This document shows positions 1 through 9,521 of a stretch of 64,000 bases of DNA, piece by piece (position 1 is the stretch's first letter; each line of letters starts with the position of its first letter). The notes beneath the pieces were generated by a model, which worked only from the letters and a program-made list of their open reading frames with translations, ran no database searches and was not told where the DNA came from. The position numbers and the translations under genes were made by a program. Origin of the DNA: G963666705 sp963666705 (GTDB lineage: Bacteria > Pseudomonadota > Alphaproteobacteria > CADEGL01); contig CAXXKO010000029.1 in the NCBI GenBank assembly GCA_963666705.2, positions 124,001 to 188,000 of the forward strand. The letters run 5' to 3'.

Positions 1-94
1 CGGCGCGGTCGAGAACATCCATGGCGCGCTCCCCTATATCCGGTTTGCGCCCATTCTAGCCCTAGTGAGTGTGGGTGTAAACCGGATAGGCAAG
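1..94 (-). mobile_element. End of an IS1595-family element (type a), cut by the window edge
   Basis: These 94 bases are the same as 8389-8482, the transposase-start end of the complete element at 7378-8482. They include the terminal inverted repeat ending caag and, on the minus strand, the first seven transposase codons (start codon at 20-22). The rest lies outside the window. The flank at 95 differs from the flank of the complete copy, so this is an independent insertion. Confidence 0.9.
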
Positions 95-418
95 GTCTAT
101 ACTACGTTTTTCAGTTGACAAACCTCCAAGTTCGATCCTGCGACCGATCTCGTGTGGGGTTGTTGATTCGGATCATACTGAGTGCCATTCCATGGTTCTC
201 TGGAGCTGATCGTAATGAATCCAGCTGCACAGGCATGGACAGGGGTGGATCGCCGCCATGTTGAAGCGGCCTCGTTTCCAGCCGATCCACAACGCGGCAA
301 TAGCACCGGCGGACGAGGTGCGGCTGGGGGGTACCCGTCCGACTGATGGAGGCGTTATGGCTATTTCTCCGTTGGTGATAACCTATCCATCCGAGGCCAA
401 TGCGAAAGAGAGGCCGCC
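95..418. other. Stretch without a recognisable gene
   Basis: Several short frames are open on both strands, but none has a convincing start, ribosome binding site or family signature. On the minus strand the frames from about 350 to 120 look like degraded coding sequence, perhaps a transposase relic next to the IS1595 end. I cannot assign it. Confidence 0.4.
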
Positions 419-810
419 ATGCTTCGCATCCTCGTCTTCGCCCCCATGGTCCTGCTCGCCCTGGCCGCCTGCCTGCCCCTGAACGTAGGCGGGCAGGAGC
501 GGGCGCTCCTCCAGCGACTGCTGGTCCGGGGGCAGCCCTCCACGATCGCAACGGACCGAGCCCGCCGACCGGGAGGAGTTGGACTTCCGGAAAGGCCTCG
601 ATGCCTATAACGGCGGCGACTACGCAACGGCTCTGCGTACGTGGAGGCCACTGGCCGAAGCCGGCAATGCCCGCGCCCAGTATAATCTCGGCCTCATGTA
701 CGACAATGGCCAGGGCGTGACGCAGGACTATCCCGAGGCGGTGAGGTGGTACCGGCTGGCCGCCGCGCGGGGCCATCCCAGCGCCCAATTCAACCTCGGC
801 GTCATTTACG
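419..810 (+). pseudogene. Sel1-repeat lipoprotein, frameshifted and cut off by IS21
   Basis: The start at 419 follows a purine-rich gaaagagagg. It encodes a lipoprotein signal: hydrophobic residues ending LALAAC, with Cys18 or so as the lipidation site. After about residue 45 the frame changes. A second frame from about 570 carries two Sel1-like repeats (AEAGNARAQYNLGLMY and ARGHPSAQFNLGVIY). Joining signal and repeats needs a frameshift between about 480 and 575. The gene then runs into the IS21 end at 811 and its 3' part is absent on the far side of that element. Sel1 proteins are usually periplasmic protein-interaction scaffolds; this copy is presumably dead. Confidence 0.75.
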
Positions 811-1010
811 TGTCAACGGCGGAGCAAAATTAGTCCACCCGGGCGGAGCAAAACTAGTCCACTTGACGTTATGCGGTACGCGGTGTTGGGGGGTTGTCCC
901 GGTAGTCCATAGGAGGGACCCGCGCTGCTTCGTGTAGCGCTTGCGTTACGCGGAGCGAAGCAGCGTGGGAGGTTCCTGTGGACCCACCGGGTCAACCATT
1001 GCACCGGCGG

Positions 1011-1783
1011 TCAAGCAGGTATTTTTGGGGATTTCCGCCGTTTTTGGCTTTGGTTGAGACGATAGCTCTCGCCGTTCATTTCCAGGATATGGACATGGTG
1101 GGTGAGGCGGTCCAGCAAAGCCCCGGTCAGGCGTTCCGAGCCGAATATCTCCGTCCACTCATCGAACGGCAAAGTTGGAGGTCACCAGGATCGAGCCCCG
1201 CTCGTAGCGCTGGCTGAAGACTTCGAACAGCAGCTCGGCGCCGGTCTTCGAGAGTGGCACGAAGCCGAGTTCGTCGATGATCAGAAGGTGATACTTTGCC
1301 AGTTGCTTCTGCAGGCGCAACAGGCGTTTTTCATCCCCGGCCTCCATCAGTTCATGAACCAGGGCAGCGGCCGTGAGGAAGCCGACGGAGAGCCCCTTTT
1401 GGCAGGCCGCCAGACCGAGACCGAGGGCGATATGGGTCTTGCCGGTTCCGCTGTTGCCGAGCGCGATGATATTCTCACGACGCTCGACGTATTCGCATCG
1501 CGCCAACTCCAGAACCAGCATCTTGTCGAGCGATGCGATGGCCTTGAAGTCGAAGCTGTCGAGGCTTTTGACGGCGGGGAACCTGGCCTGTCTGATCCGC
1601 CGCTCGACCATGCGGCGCTCACGGTCGATCAGTTCCAACTCGGTCAGACGGACAAGATACCGCACATGGTCGGCGCCCTCCGGTGGCGCATTGGCGGGCC
1701 AGCTTGTCGTATTCGCGCAGGAACGTCGGCAGTTTCAGGGTCTTGAGGTGATGGGCCAGCAACACTTGCGGCGTATCGGTCAT
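1011..1783 (-). pseudogene. istB: istB, IS21 ATPase helper, two frameshifts
   Basis: IstB is the AAA+ partner of the IS21 transposase. The start at 1783 overlaps the istA stop as ATGA. The Walker A (GNSGTGKTH) and Walker B (LLIIDELGF) motifs are present. One extra base near 1690, within ACCGGAGG, breaks the frame after about residue 34. A second extra t near 1160 (aactttgcc, where copy b has aacttgcc) gives a premature stop. If both are corrected the protein runs to the stop at 1011, about 256 residues, the normal family length. It is non-functional as it stands. Confidence 0.9.
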
Positions 1784-2631
1784 GACGCGCCTCCACCCAA
1801 CAAGCTCATATAACTGGCGGCGGCCGTGGTCGCCACGTTGGCCCGAGGCAGGTAGGGATAGATATCCAGGTCGAGTTTGGGCGGGCGTCGCTCGATACGG
1901 CACAGCACAAGGTGTTTGACGGCGTCGTAGCCGATCGCACCCAGGCGCAGGGCGTCCTTCACCGCGCCGTGAAGCACCTCGAGATCGAAGGTCTCCACAA
2001 GCCGAAGGACCTGGACGTATTCCCGCTTGCCGGCCTTGCCCATGCGCGCCTCCAGGAGACGGCGCAGGGTTGGGAAGGCATCAGGCAGTTCCCATCCGGC
2101 TAGCGGCGCGGCCTGATCCAGGGCACCGATCTTGTGCTCCAGCAAAGGCAGGTAGTGGATCGGATCGAAGACCATATCTTCCCGGTCGTAGGAACGGGGG
2201 GTGTCGGGCAATGATCCCGGCGCCGCAACCGATAACCACCTCGTGGACATAGCCACGGATCCAGACTTCCTGATGGCCGTAGGCGACGGGCACGGAATAG
2301 TCATTCGTCCGGTAGCGCACCAGGGACAGCGAGTTGACCCGCGTGCCCTGCTTGTCGCACGCGTCGAACGGTGCCGGCAGTGGCCTCTTCAACGCTTCGC
2401 GGTCACGCACAAACCGTTCGCCGATGCTCTCGCGGTGGCCGCGCAGGACGTTGCCTTGCCGGTTGCGGCATTGCTCTTCCAGGTGGCCATTGAAGGCGTC
2501 CCAGCTCGCGAACCGGGGAAGCGGCGTCATGAAGTTCCGCCGGGCATAGCCGACCACCCCCTCCACATTGCCTTTGTCGTTACCCTTGCCGGGACGGCCG
2601 TAGCGGTCCTCGAAGAGGTAATGGGACTGCA

Positions 2632-2737
2632 GCCCGCTGAACGCCCGCGGAGCTATGGCTGAATCTTGGTGACGGTATGGGTCAGCCCGCTGAACGCCCG
2701 CGGAGCTATGGCTGAATCTTGGTGACGGTATGGGTCA
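2632..2737. repeat. 53-bp tandem duplication across the IS256-a end
   Basis: Two direct copies of 53 bases (2632-2684 and 2685-2737) lie head to tail. Each contains 18 bases of istA flank, including the target duplication acgcccgcg, plus the outer 35 bases of the IS256 end (gagctatggctgaatcttgg and onwards). The outer copy is therefore a detached IS end. The second copy is the functional boundary of the element. Confidence 0.95.
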
Positions 2738-4100
2738 GGCGGCGGCTTGCGGTTGTTGCCTGACGGCTTCGATGCCGTCGATGAACTTTACACCGACGAT
2801 CAGCTTGGGCAACTGGTTGTGTCCGTCGAGGCGGCGCCAACTGTTTTGTGCCCCCTGGGTGAGCTTGAAGACCATGGCGAGCGCCGTCTTGTTGGAGAGG
2901 CATCCCTTGGATTCGCACGGTACGGTGTCGCACGGTGGCGAATGTGCTTTCGATGGGGTTGGTTGTCCGCAGGTGCTTCCAATGCTCGGCGGGGAAAGTC
3001 GTAGAACGCCAGCAGCGTTTCGCGATCCTTGGCCAGGCATGCAGCCGCCTTTTCGTATTTGACGGCGTAGGTCTCGATGAAGGTGTCGAAGGCGTTGTCT
3101 GCGTCGCTCCTGGTCTCGGCCATCCAGATGTCCTGGAGAGCACGCTTTGCCTTCGATTGCTGGCTCTTGGGCAGCTTGTTCAAGACGTTCGCGGTCTTGT
3201 GCACCCAACAGCGCTGGCCGCGCGTCCGGGACCACACTTCCTCGATCGCCTTCCAGAAGCCGAGCGCGCCGTCGGCGACCGCGAGTTCAGGCCCCATCGC
3301 GAGCCCGCGCCGCTTGAGGTCGAGCAGCAGCTCGCGCCATGATTGGGTGCTCTCGCGCACGCCGTCGATGAGGCCGACGAGTTCCTTCTTGCCCTCGGGC
3401 GTCGCGCCGATGATGACCAACAGGCATTGCGCGTCGTCCTCGAGCCGGGCCTGCACGTGGATGCCGTCGGCCCAGAAGTAGACGTAGCGCCGGGCCGACA
3501 GATCCCGCTTCAGCCAGTGTGCGTGCTCCCCCGCCCAGACTTCGGTGAGCCGCGCGATGGACGAGGCCGAGAGGCCGCCGGCGTCCCGGCCCGAGTAAGG
3601 CCGCCAGGCGGCTTCGGTGAAGTCGCCGGTGGAGATGCCCTTGAGGTAGAGGATGGGGATCAGGACCTCGAGGCTCTTCGAGCGCCGCGCATAAGGCGGC
3701 AGCAGCGCCGAGGAGAAGCGGATGCGATCGGCGCCCAGCCCCGTGCGGTCGCGGACCCGTGGCCCGCGAACCGCGACCGGGCCGATGCCGGTCATGATCT
3801 CGCGTTCCGGCAGATGACCGTGGCGCACCAGCCGTTGGCGGCCTTCATCGGTGCGCTCCTCGGCGTGGCTCCCGAGGAACGCGGCCACCTCGGCCTCGAC
3901 CGCTTGGGCCAAAAGGGAACGGGCGCCGTTGCGCAGCACCTCGGTCAACGGATCGGAAAAACGTCGATGGCTGGGAAAGCTTCAAAACGTTATTGTCGGT
4001 CACGGCGTATCACTCCTTTGCTGGAGAAGTGGAGGCTCAATCACCCCCACGATACGCCACCTTAACCCTTCACGCCGTCACCAACTTCTGGCCATAGCTC
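2703..4100 (-). mobile_element. IS256-family element, copy a (degenerate)
   Basis: The ends are gagctatggc at 2703 and gccatagctc at 4100, the same as in copies b and c. The target duplication acgcccgcg is at 2694-2702 and 4101-4109. The element is 1398 bp against 1392 bp for the other copies because of small indels. It is inserted in istA of the IS21 element, so it arrived after IS21. Confidence 0.95.
2735..4003 (-). pseudogene. IS256 transposase, frameshifted copy
   Basis: The intact copies at 16531 and 21487 encode 420 residues. This copy has an extra a after the codons for about residue 16 (ggaaaaacg for ggaaaacg near 3960), changes near 3585-3615, an extra g near 2995 and an extra t near 2910. 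The DDE regions around FWADGIHVQ, AVADGALGF and NPIEST are still readable in pieces. It is inactive without correction. Confidence 0.9.
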
Positions 4101-5409
4101 ACGCCCGCGTTCGTTGCCGCGTGCCATCTGACAAGCCCGCGATGCGCGACACCAGACACTTGTCGTTGTCGCAAAGAATCGATTTGGGGAACGCCGCCGA
4201 AAAAAACAAAGGCTCTGTTGTGCCCGTCCAGCCAGGCCTCCGTCGTCGCCGCCGGGTAGGCCGCAACGAAGCAGGCATCGCTGTGGGGAAGTGTCATGAC
4301 GAAAAAATGCGCCCGATACTTGACGCCGGCGATGATCGCATCCGCCTCGCCAAAGTCCGCTCGAGCATGGCCCGGAGGATGTGACAACGGCACAAACATC
4401 TCACGCCGACGAAGGCGCCGTTCCCGAACGTAATCCTTCACGATGGTCTCTTTGCCCGTGAAGCCATGTTCGTCGCGAAGGCGCTCGAATATACGCTTCG
4501 CCGTGTGGTGCTGCTTACGGTGAACCGTTCGGTCCTCCTCCAGAATACGGTCGATGATATCCGTGAAGGGGGCCAGTTTCGGGCGTTTCGGTGGCTGGCG
4601 TCGCCGATATCCCGGCGGTTCCGAATGCCGCAGCATCTTCCTCACCGTCTCGCGCGCAATGCCAAACCGACTTGCCGCCTCTCGCTGGCTCAGACCATCA
4701 ACATGGCAGGCCAGCCGAACGCGCAGATATAGGTCCACGGTGTACATCCTCCCGCCTTCCATCTCAAAAAAGATCGAAGGCTACAGGTGGCAGAGTTTTA
4801 CTCCGCCCGCGGCTGGGAAATCCCGCCGCTTCCGTGGACTAATTTGTCACCGCCGTTCTCACCGATCTCATTGTCACCTACCGGCACCTTCGTTCAGAGG
4901 CATGGCAATGGCTGCACAGCCTGGGTGAATACCTGGACGTGATAACCCAGGCTACTAGCGTGCCGGTGTTGGTGCTGCCCCACCCTGACGCCGACCGGGC
5001 GCTGCCGCACAGCATCAAGAACACGGACCAGGTAATGGCGATTACCAATCATCTGACCGGTGACAATCGGTTGGTCAACATGGCCGTGACGTTCACCGAA
5101 CCCGGCGGAACTTGCTGGCTGACGCACGTGGAAAGCAAACCGGTGTTCGAACGCTACATGGATGCGGTATCCAGGATACCGGCCATCGATACCGACGTTG
5201 CACGAGAAGCTCTTGCCGAGCAATTGTTGAAGGAGCCTCGGGAATTCATTGCTGCGTGCCGGGCGGAAATCGACGCTCAAGGCTTGCCGATCAGAATCGA
5301 CGAGGTCGTCGCTATGGGGCGGCGGGTCGATGAATACGAAGAACTCATTGCGAAGCGAGAGATCGACCTGCTAGTGTATCGCACCCGGTTCCTTGGACAC
5401 AAGTTTGTC

Positions 5410-6321
5410 TCATGCGGCGGGCCTGATTGAGATCGCGGTGTGCCACGCCTGACGAGCTTGAGCGGGGCTCAGGTAGCCGTTCTTCTCCACGATCCACTGG
5501 GCATTGTACTGTTCGACGAACCCGCGGACGGCGTTCCGCAGCTCCGCGATGTTGCGGTAGATGCGGCCATGGATGATCTGTTCCTTGAGCGTGCGATTGA
5601 ACCTCTCGGCGACGCCGTTGGTCTGGGGCTCGGCGACGAAGGCGTAGGACGGCTGGATGCCCCAGAACTTGATCTGGTTGGTGAAGTGGTCCGACAGATA
5701 CTGGGAGCCGTGATCCATCCGCAAGGCCAGCCCCCGCGCCGCACCGGCGGAGGTCGAGGCATACAGCCTCGCAAGCCCCATGGAGATCGGCTGAAGGGCG
5801 GCGAAGCGGTCGCCTCGCTTGCACACATGCCAGCCGACGCACTCGGCGTTCCAATGCTCGATGGCGGTGAATATCCAGCCCCAGCCGTCGTCCACCGTGA
5901 ACACCCGAACGCCGTCCGTGCCCCACATGAGGTTGGGGGCATGGGTGATGATCTCACCGACATGGGGATTTCCGCCACGGCGGCGGCAGCGATGGGGCGA
6001 GAGCAGGTTGTTCTCGCGCATCACCCGGAGCACCCGCTTGCGGGAAACACGGATGCCACGACAGACCCGAAGCCGAGCCCAGACCTTGCGGTGTCCCTCG
6101 CCCTCCCAGGGGGATGCCTCCAGGTCGGCCTCGATGGCCACCAGCAGAGCCTCGTCCGAGATCGAGGGCTTCGGTCCCCGGCGCTTTGCTGGTGGGCGCT
6201 CAGCGGTGGCCTGCTGCCGGGATTTCATGGCGTAGAACGAGGAACGGGCAAAACTCCAGGCCGCACAGACCCGCTGGAGGCCGTAGGCCAAACCCGTGCC
6301 GGGAGAGGTGGCGGCACTCAT
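5410..6321 (-). CDS. IS3-type transposase OrfB, DDE integrase domain
   Basis: 303 residues. It has an N-terminal HTH_21-like segment (AVCAAWSFARSSFYAMKSR-like) and an rve integrase core. Catalytic residues are in MWGTDGVRVF (first Asp), LRMDHGSQYLS (second Asp) and a Glu region in NGVAERFNRTLKEQII. The start overlaps the orfA stop as ATGA, which implies coupling or a programmed frameshift to make OrfAB. It appears intact. Confidence 0.9.
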   Translation of the reverse strand: MSAATSPGTGLAYGLQRVCAAWSFARSSFYAMKSRQQATAERPPAKRRGPKPSISDEALLVAIEADLEASPWEGEGHRKVWARLRVCRGIRVSRKRVLRVMRENNLLSPHRCRRRGGNPHVGEIITHAPNLMWGTDGVRVFTVDDGWGWIFTAIEHWNAECVGWHVCKRGDRFAALQPISMGLARLYASTSAGAARGLALRMDHGSQYLSDHFTNQIKFWGIQPSYAFVAEPQTNGVAERFNRTLKEQIIHGRIYRNIAELRNAVRGFVEQYNAQWIVEKNGYLSPAQARQAWHTAISIRPAA

Positions 6322-6749
6322 CGCCGCGACCTCCGCCGCCCCAAAGGGCCGGACGTCTCCGTCTTGGCCTCCAGCAGTTCCACCTGCATGATCAACTCCC
6401 CGATCCGCTTCATGGCGATGTCCAGTTCCGCCTTCACCGGATCGCCCTTGCGTTCCTTGAGCGAGGCATCGATCCCGGCGATCGCCTTCTCACGCCACTG
6501 CTCGAGCCGGAAAATCTCCACGCCCAACTGCCGCGACAAAAGTTCCACCGGCTCGCCACGCAAAAGCCGCAGGGCAACCTCACGCTTGCGCGTCACCGTC
6601 CACCGCTGGCCAAGTCCCAGCGGGCCTGCCGGCGAAACCTGGCCCGGGGAAAACGTGGACGAGCCAAGCTCGCCCTCGTTTACCACAGGCCCATCAACAG
6701 CAACTTTGTTCTCAAAATTGTCGGTCATGTTCCGGTCCTCCTTGGACAC
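6318..6749 (-). CDS. IS3-type transposase OrfA
   Basis: 143 residues with a helix-turn-helix in the middle (VTRKREVALRLLRGE to LGVEIFRLEQWREKA) and a C-terminal helix IGELIMQVELLEAK likely to form the leucine-zipper-like dimer region. It binds the element ends. Start at 6749 or at the internal Met at 6728. Confidence 0.85.
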   Translation of the reverse strand: MSKEDRNMTDNFENKVAVDGPVVNEGELGSSTFSPGQVSPAGPLGLGQRWTVTRKREVALRLLRGEPVELLSRQLGVEIFRLEQWREKAIAGIDASLKERKGDPVKAELDIAMKRIGELIMQVELLEAKTETSGPLGRRRSRR

Positions 6750-7377
6750 TTCGATTAAGCCAATTCTGTGTCCAAGGAAATCGGGTCCGACTCAGATCGA
6801 CCTGCTGGTTCTGCACACCAAGGACGACGACCAACTGGCCATGCACGGTGCTGCTTATGCCTTGGCCGTGGAACTACGCGGTATTCCGCTACTGATGCTG
6901 TAATCATGCCTCACATTTCAACAACCGTCACCGCACTCTTCGCCGTTCTCCTGGTCGCGATGATCCTTTCGCTGGCCCTCGAGGAGAAAATCCACGCCAA
7001 GAAATCAGTGATCGTCGGCTGGTTCGCCGCAGTCACGTTGTTCCTGGCGACCGCATTCGGTCTGGTTCGCCCGGAAACGGTGGAAATTCTGGGCCATCCC
7101 GTGACACTGCCGGTCTACATTCCCGGGATTAACTGGGAGGTCATCGCGATCATCTTGGGTTCGTCGCTGTTCGTCGACGTGACGAGCAAATGCGGGCTGT
7201 TCACTTGGATCGCCATTAAGTTGACCAAGGCATCGCGAGGTGATCCGCTCAAGCTGCTCGTGTTTTACGGCGTCATGACTGTCATATTTTCGGCCGTGCT
7301 CAACAATGTCACGGCGATGATCATCGTCGGCACCTTGAGCGGTGTGTCGCTAGCGAAACTCCGTCTGAACAATAAAC

Positions 7378-8482
7378 CTTGCCTATCCGGTTAACGCCCA
7401 TGACCGCTACATGTAGGGTGCCGCCACTCTCCCGAGTAAAGCTCGGCATAGGTTGGAGCAGAGGTGTCGCCCGCGATGCCGAGCAATGAGCGGAAGGCGT
7501 TGAACGGGTAGAACCGCCTGTTGAAGCGGAAGGTGAACTCGTTGAGGTAGGCTTGTAGGTGCTGGTGGCTAACGCCGTGGTGGATACCGATCAGCCACGT
7601 CTTCAGGTTGGCGAAAACCAGATGGATGATCGGCAGGTATTGCTCGGCAACCTCTGGATCACCACACTCGGCAACAGCGAAGTGCTCATAGCCGCGCTTA
7701 CCGAGGCCAGCATAGCCGCTCCAATCGTCAGTAACGATCAGCGATCCCGGCGCGACGGTGCTCTCGACGAACCCACAGAGCGACTCGGCGCTACGGTCGA
7801 GCACGACGGCGAGCCGAACGCGTCCGGCATAGCGTCCGTCTTTCCGGTTGTCGAGCTTGGTGCCCGGCTTTCGATGACGCACCTCGATGGCACAGGAGAC
7901 GAGAACCTTGTGGTGAACACCACGGCCTTCCCCACGCGTTCGCCCGCCAACCCAGGTTTCGTCCACCTCAACATGGTTCTTGGGCTGTCCACCGATCCTG
8001 TCTTGGTTGGGCCGCACCATGCCCGAGCGGAGCTTGTGGAGAATTTGAAAGGCCGTCTCGTAGCGCGAAAGACCAAGTTGCCGCTGAAACTGCACGGCGG
8101 ACATGCCGGGCGTCTGACTGGCGACCAGATAAGCGGCCCAGAACCAGACGTTCAGCGGAGTGTGGCTACGCTCCATCACTGTTCCCACCGTCAGCCCGGT
8201 GTTCTGGCGGCACTTGCGGCAGCGCAGGACGCCAGGGCGGTTTTCAAAGTGGAACGGCTCTCCCGCCGTGCCGCAGTGCGGGCAGGCAAAGCCGTCTCCC
8301 CAGCGGGCTTTCTCCAGGTAGGCGGCGCAGGCCGCATCATCGGGGAAAAGTCGCTGGAACTCGGGTAGCGAATGCGGGAATGGGAGATCGGCGCGGTCGA
8401 GAACATCCATGGCGCGCTCCCCTATATCCGGTTTGCGCCCATTCTAGCCCTAGTGAGTGTGGGTGTAAACCGGATAGGCAAG
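7378..8482 (-). mobile_element. IS1595-family element (type a), complete
   Basis: The element is 1105 bp with inverted ends cttgcctatccggtt. Its 8-bp target duplication caataaac is at 7370-7377 and 8483-8490. An 8-bp duplication is usual for IS1595. The window starts in another copy of the same element. Confidence 0.97.
7391..8410 (-). CDS. IS1595-family transposase (type a)
   Basis: 339 residues. The N-terminal zinc ribbon CPHCG...CRKC at about 44-65 is followed by the ISXO2-like DDE(N) core: HVEVDETWVGG (first Asp and Glu), LIVTDDWSGYAGL (second Asp), and FANLKTWLIGIHHGVSHQHL leading to FTFRFNRR. The frame is intact, and with perfect ends and target duplication the element could be active. 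Confidence 0.95.
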   Translation of the reverse strand: MDVLDRADLPFPHSLPEFQRLFPDDAACAAYLEKARWGDGFACPHCGTAGEPFHFENRPGVLRCRKCRQNTGLTVGTVMERSHTPLNVWFWAAYLVASQTPGMSAVQFQRQLGLSRYETAFQILHKLRSGMVRPNQDRIGGQPKNHVEVDETWVGGRTRGEGRGVHHKVLVSCAIEVRHRKPGTKLDNRKDGRYAGRVRLAVVLDRSAESLCGFVESTVAPGSLIVTDDWSGYAGLGKRGYEHFAVAECGDPEVAEQYLPIIHLVFANLKTWLIGIHHGVSHQHLQAYLNEFTFRFNRRFYPFNAFRSLLGIAGDTSAPTYAELYSGEWRHPTCSGHGR

Positions 8483-9383
8483 CAATAAACTTCTCGGCTT
8501 CCTGTTGATTGAGGCGCTACTGACCAACGTTGGTGGCCTACTGACCCTGATCTCTTCGGTGCCCAATATCATCATTGGCAATACCGCCGGTATCACCTTC
8601 GTCACGTTTTTCATCAAGGCGAGCCCTTACGTGGCTGTGGCAACGGCCTTGACGATCTTCATGGGTGCCCGCCTCTTTGGCATCGAAGCCCTGAAGGGCG
8701 ACGCGGCCAAGACCGAAGCGGCAAGTCTGGTCGCGGGCTTTGACGAGAATGACGGCATCGAATCCGTCGGATTCTTCCGCTTCGGCACGGCGATGACCGG
8801 CCTCTTTATCATCGCCATGGCGAGCGTTCCCATCACACCCTACGTTAAGGATCTGGGCATGGGATACGTCGCCCTGGCTTTCGCGGTGATTATGCTGACC
8901 CGCTACAAGGCGACCGCCGACCGGTTCTATCAGGTGATCGATTGGGATTTGCTGGCGTTCTTCGGATGCCTTTTCATTGTCATCAACATGATGGAACATG
9001 CCCTCGTCCTGGAACTGATTGGCGAGGGCCTGAAGCCAATCATCGGCTTGGGCGAAACCGTTGGCGTCGGCGTCCTGCTCGTGGCTTCCGCCGTCGCAAG
9101 CTCGGTTACCGACAACATCCCGCTCGCTGCGATGTTGGCGAAAATTCTCGGTGGACTCGGGCTGGCGAGCGACTCGCCGTTTTGGTGGGCGGTGATTTTC
9201 GGCGCCAATCTCGGCGGCAACCTCACCCCGATCGGTTCCGCCTCGACCCTGGTCGCCGTCACCATCATTCACAAGAACAAGTTGGCGCTCTCCTTCGCCG
9301 CCTTCGTCAAGGCCGCGGTGCCGTTTGCCGTGTTGCAACTGGCACTGGCGGTGGGGTATGTGCTGCTATTTCTAAGGTAGCGT

Positions 9384-9521
9384 CAGCCGCGCCCGAGCAC
9401 CCCGAGCGTGTCGGCAAGCAACCGTTTATGGTGCGACAGAACGGCGCGTGAGTATGGCGTTTCCTGGATCATCCACAGCCCGAAAAACGAGTCATCGAGC
9501 CGGCGCAGCTTGACGACCGCG
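9384..9521 (-). other. Possible coding remnant downstream of the amidotransferase
   Basis: On the minus strand, one frame off the amidotransferase and beginning over its stop, about 45 codons are open and look protein-like (KLRRLDDSFFGLWMIQE), ending with a stop near 9384. It has no start codon of its own. It could be the tail of a gene fused or truncated here, or a frameshifted extension of the amidotransferase. Confidence 0.3.

Larger units (their letters stand above)
1780..4747 (-). pseudogene. istA: istA, IS21 transposase, split by IS256 and frameshifted
   Basis: The N-terminal part (4747 down to about 4101) has the helix-turn-helix beginning MYTVDLYLRVRLACHVDG and an RNase-H-like region (GHARADFGEADAI). 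The C-terminal part continues from 2649 to 1780. IS256-a sits between them with a 9-bp target duplication. Two further defects are visible by comparison with the intact istA at 45001-46500: an extra c in ccccaaatcg near 4190, and a shift near 2200. The start at 4747 is chosen because copy b starts at the equivalent MYRVELY and both have ggaagg just upstream. Confidence 0.9.
811..4861 (-). mobile_element. IS21-family element (copy a), degenerate, with IS256 nested inside
   Basis: The element starts tgtcaacggcggagc at 811 and ends, read on the other strand, tgagaacggcggtgac at 4861. Both ends are followed by a further copy of aaattagtccac, the multiple terminal repeats typical of IS21. It carries istA and istB on the minus strand, both frameshifted, and istA is split by IS256. 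The left flank (catttacg) and right flank (ccgatctc) share no duplication, and the flanking genes are two unrelated truncated genes. The flanks were therefore probably joined by a deletion after insertion or by recombination between IS copies. A hairpin around 925-955 lies between istB and the left end. Confidence 0.9.
5373..6794 (-). mobile_element. IS3-family element (type a)
   Basis: It carries overlapping orfA and orfB on the minus strand. The imperfect inverted ends share tccttggacaca and an outer tg..tcg.acccg. It is flanked by gatcgacctgct at 5361-5372 and 6795-6806. A 12-bp duplication is longer than the 3-5 bp usual in IS3, but excising one copy exactly restores the host frame, so the boundaries are probably right to within a base or two. 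Confidence 0.85.
4862..6903 (+). pseudogene. Universal-stress-protein-like gene, 5' truncated and split by IS3
   Basis: Two coding parts, 4862-5372 and 6807-6903, join in frame if the IS3 element and one copy of the 12-bp flanking repeat are removed. The restored reading across the join is KREIDLLVLHTKDDDQLAMH, and the product ends GIPLLML. The frame is open from the IS21 boundary, so the start was lost there. The C-terminal IDLLVLHTK followed by an ALAVELRGIPLLML strand is typical of UspA-like folds; the rest (PVLVLPHPDAD near the middle) fits poorly characterised relatives. The stop at 6903 lies two bases before the permease start, so the two formed an operon. Confidence 0.75.
6906..9380 (+). 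pseudogene. NhaD/ArsB-like (ion transporter superfamily) permease, split by IS1595
   Basis: The coding parts 6906-7377 and 8491-9380 fuse in frame once IS1595 and one 8-bp target copy are removed. They give about 453 residues, normal length for this superfamily. Many membrane helices are visible (AVLLVAMILSLALEE, ILGSSLFVDVTSKCG, LLTLISSVPNIIIGN, LLVASAVASSVTDNIPLAAM, GANLGGNLTPIGSAST). The SVPNIIIGN and GGNLTPIGSAS hairpin motifs are characteristic of NhaD and related Na+/H+ or anion permeases. The exact substrate cannot be read. It follows the stress-protein-like gene by two bases. Both genes of this pair are dead in this genome. Confidence 0.85.

Noticed and set aside
5373..5430. UspA-like protein continuing into IS3 (ending KFVSCGGPD)
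   Set aside because: The extra codons are IS3 end sequence; removing the element gives a natural C-terminus.
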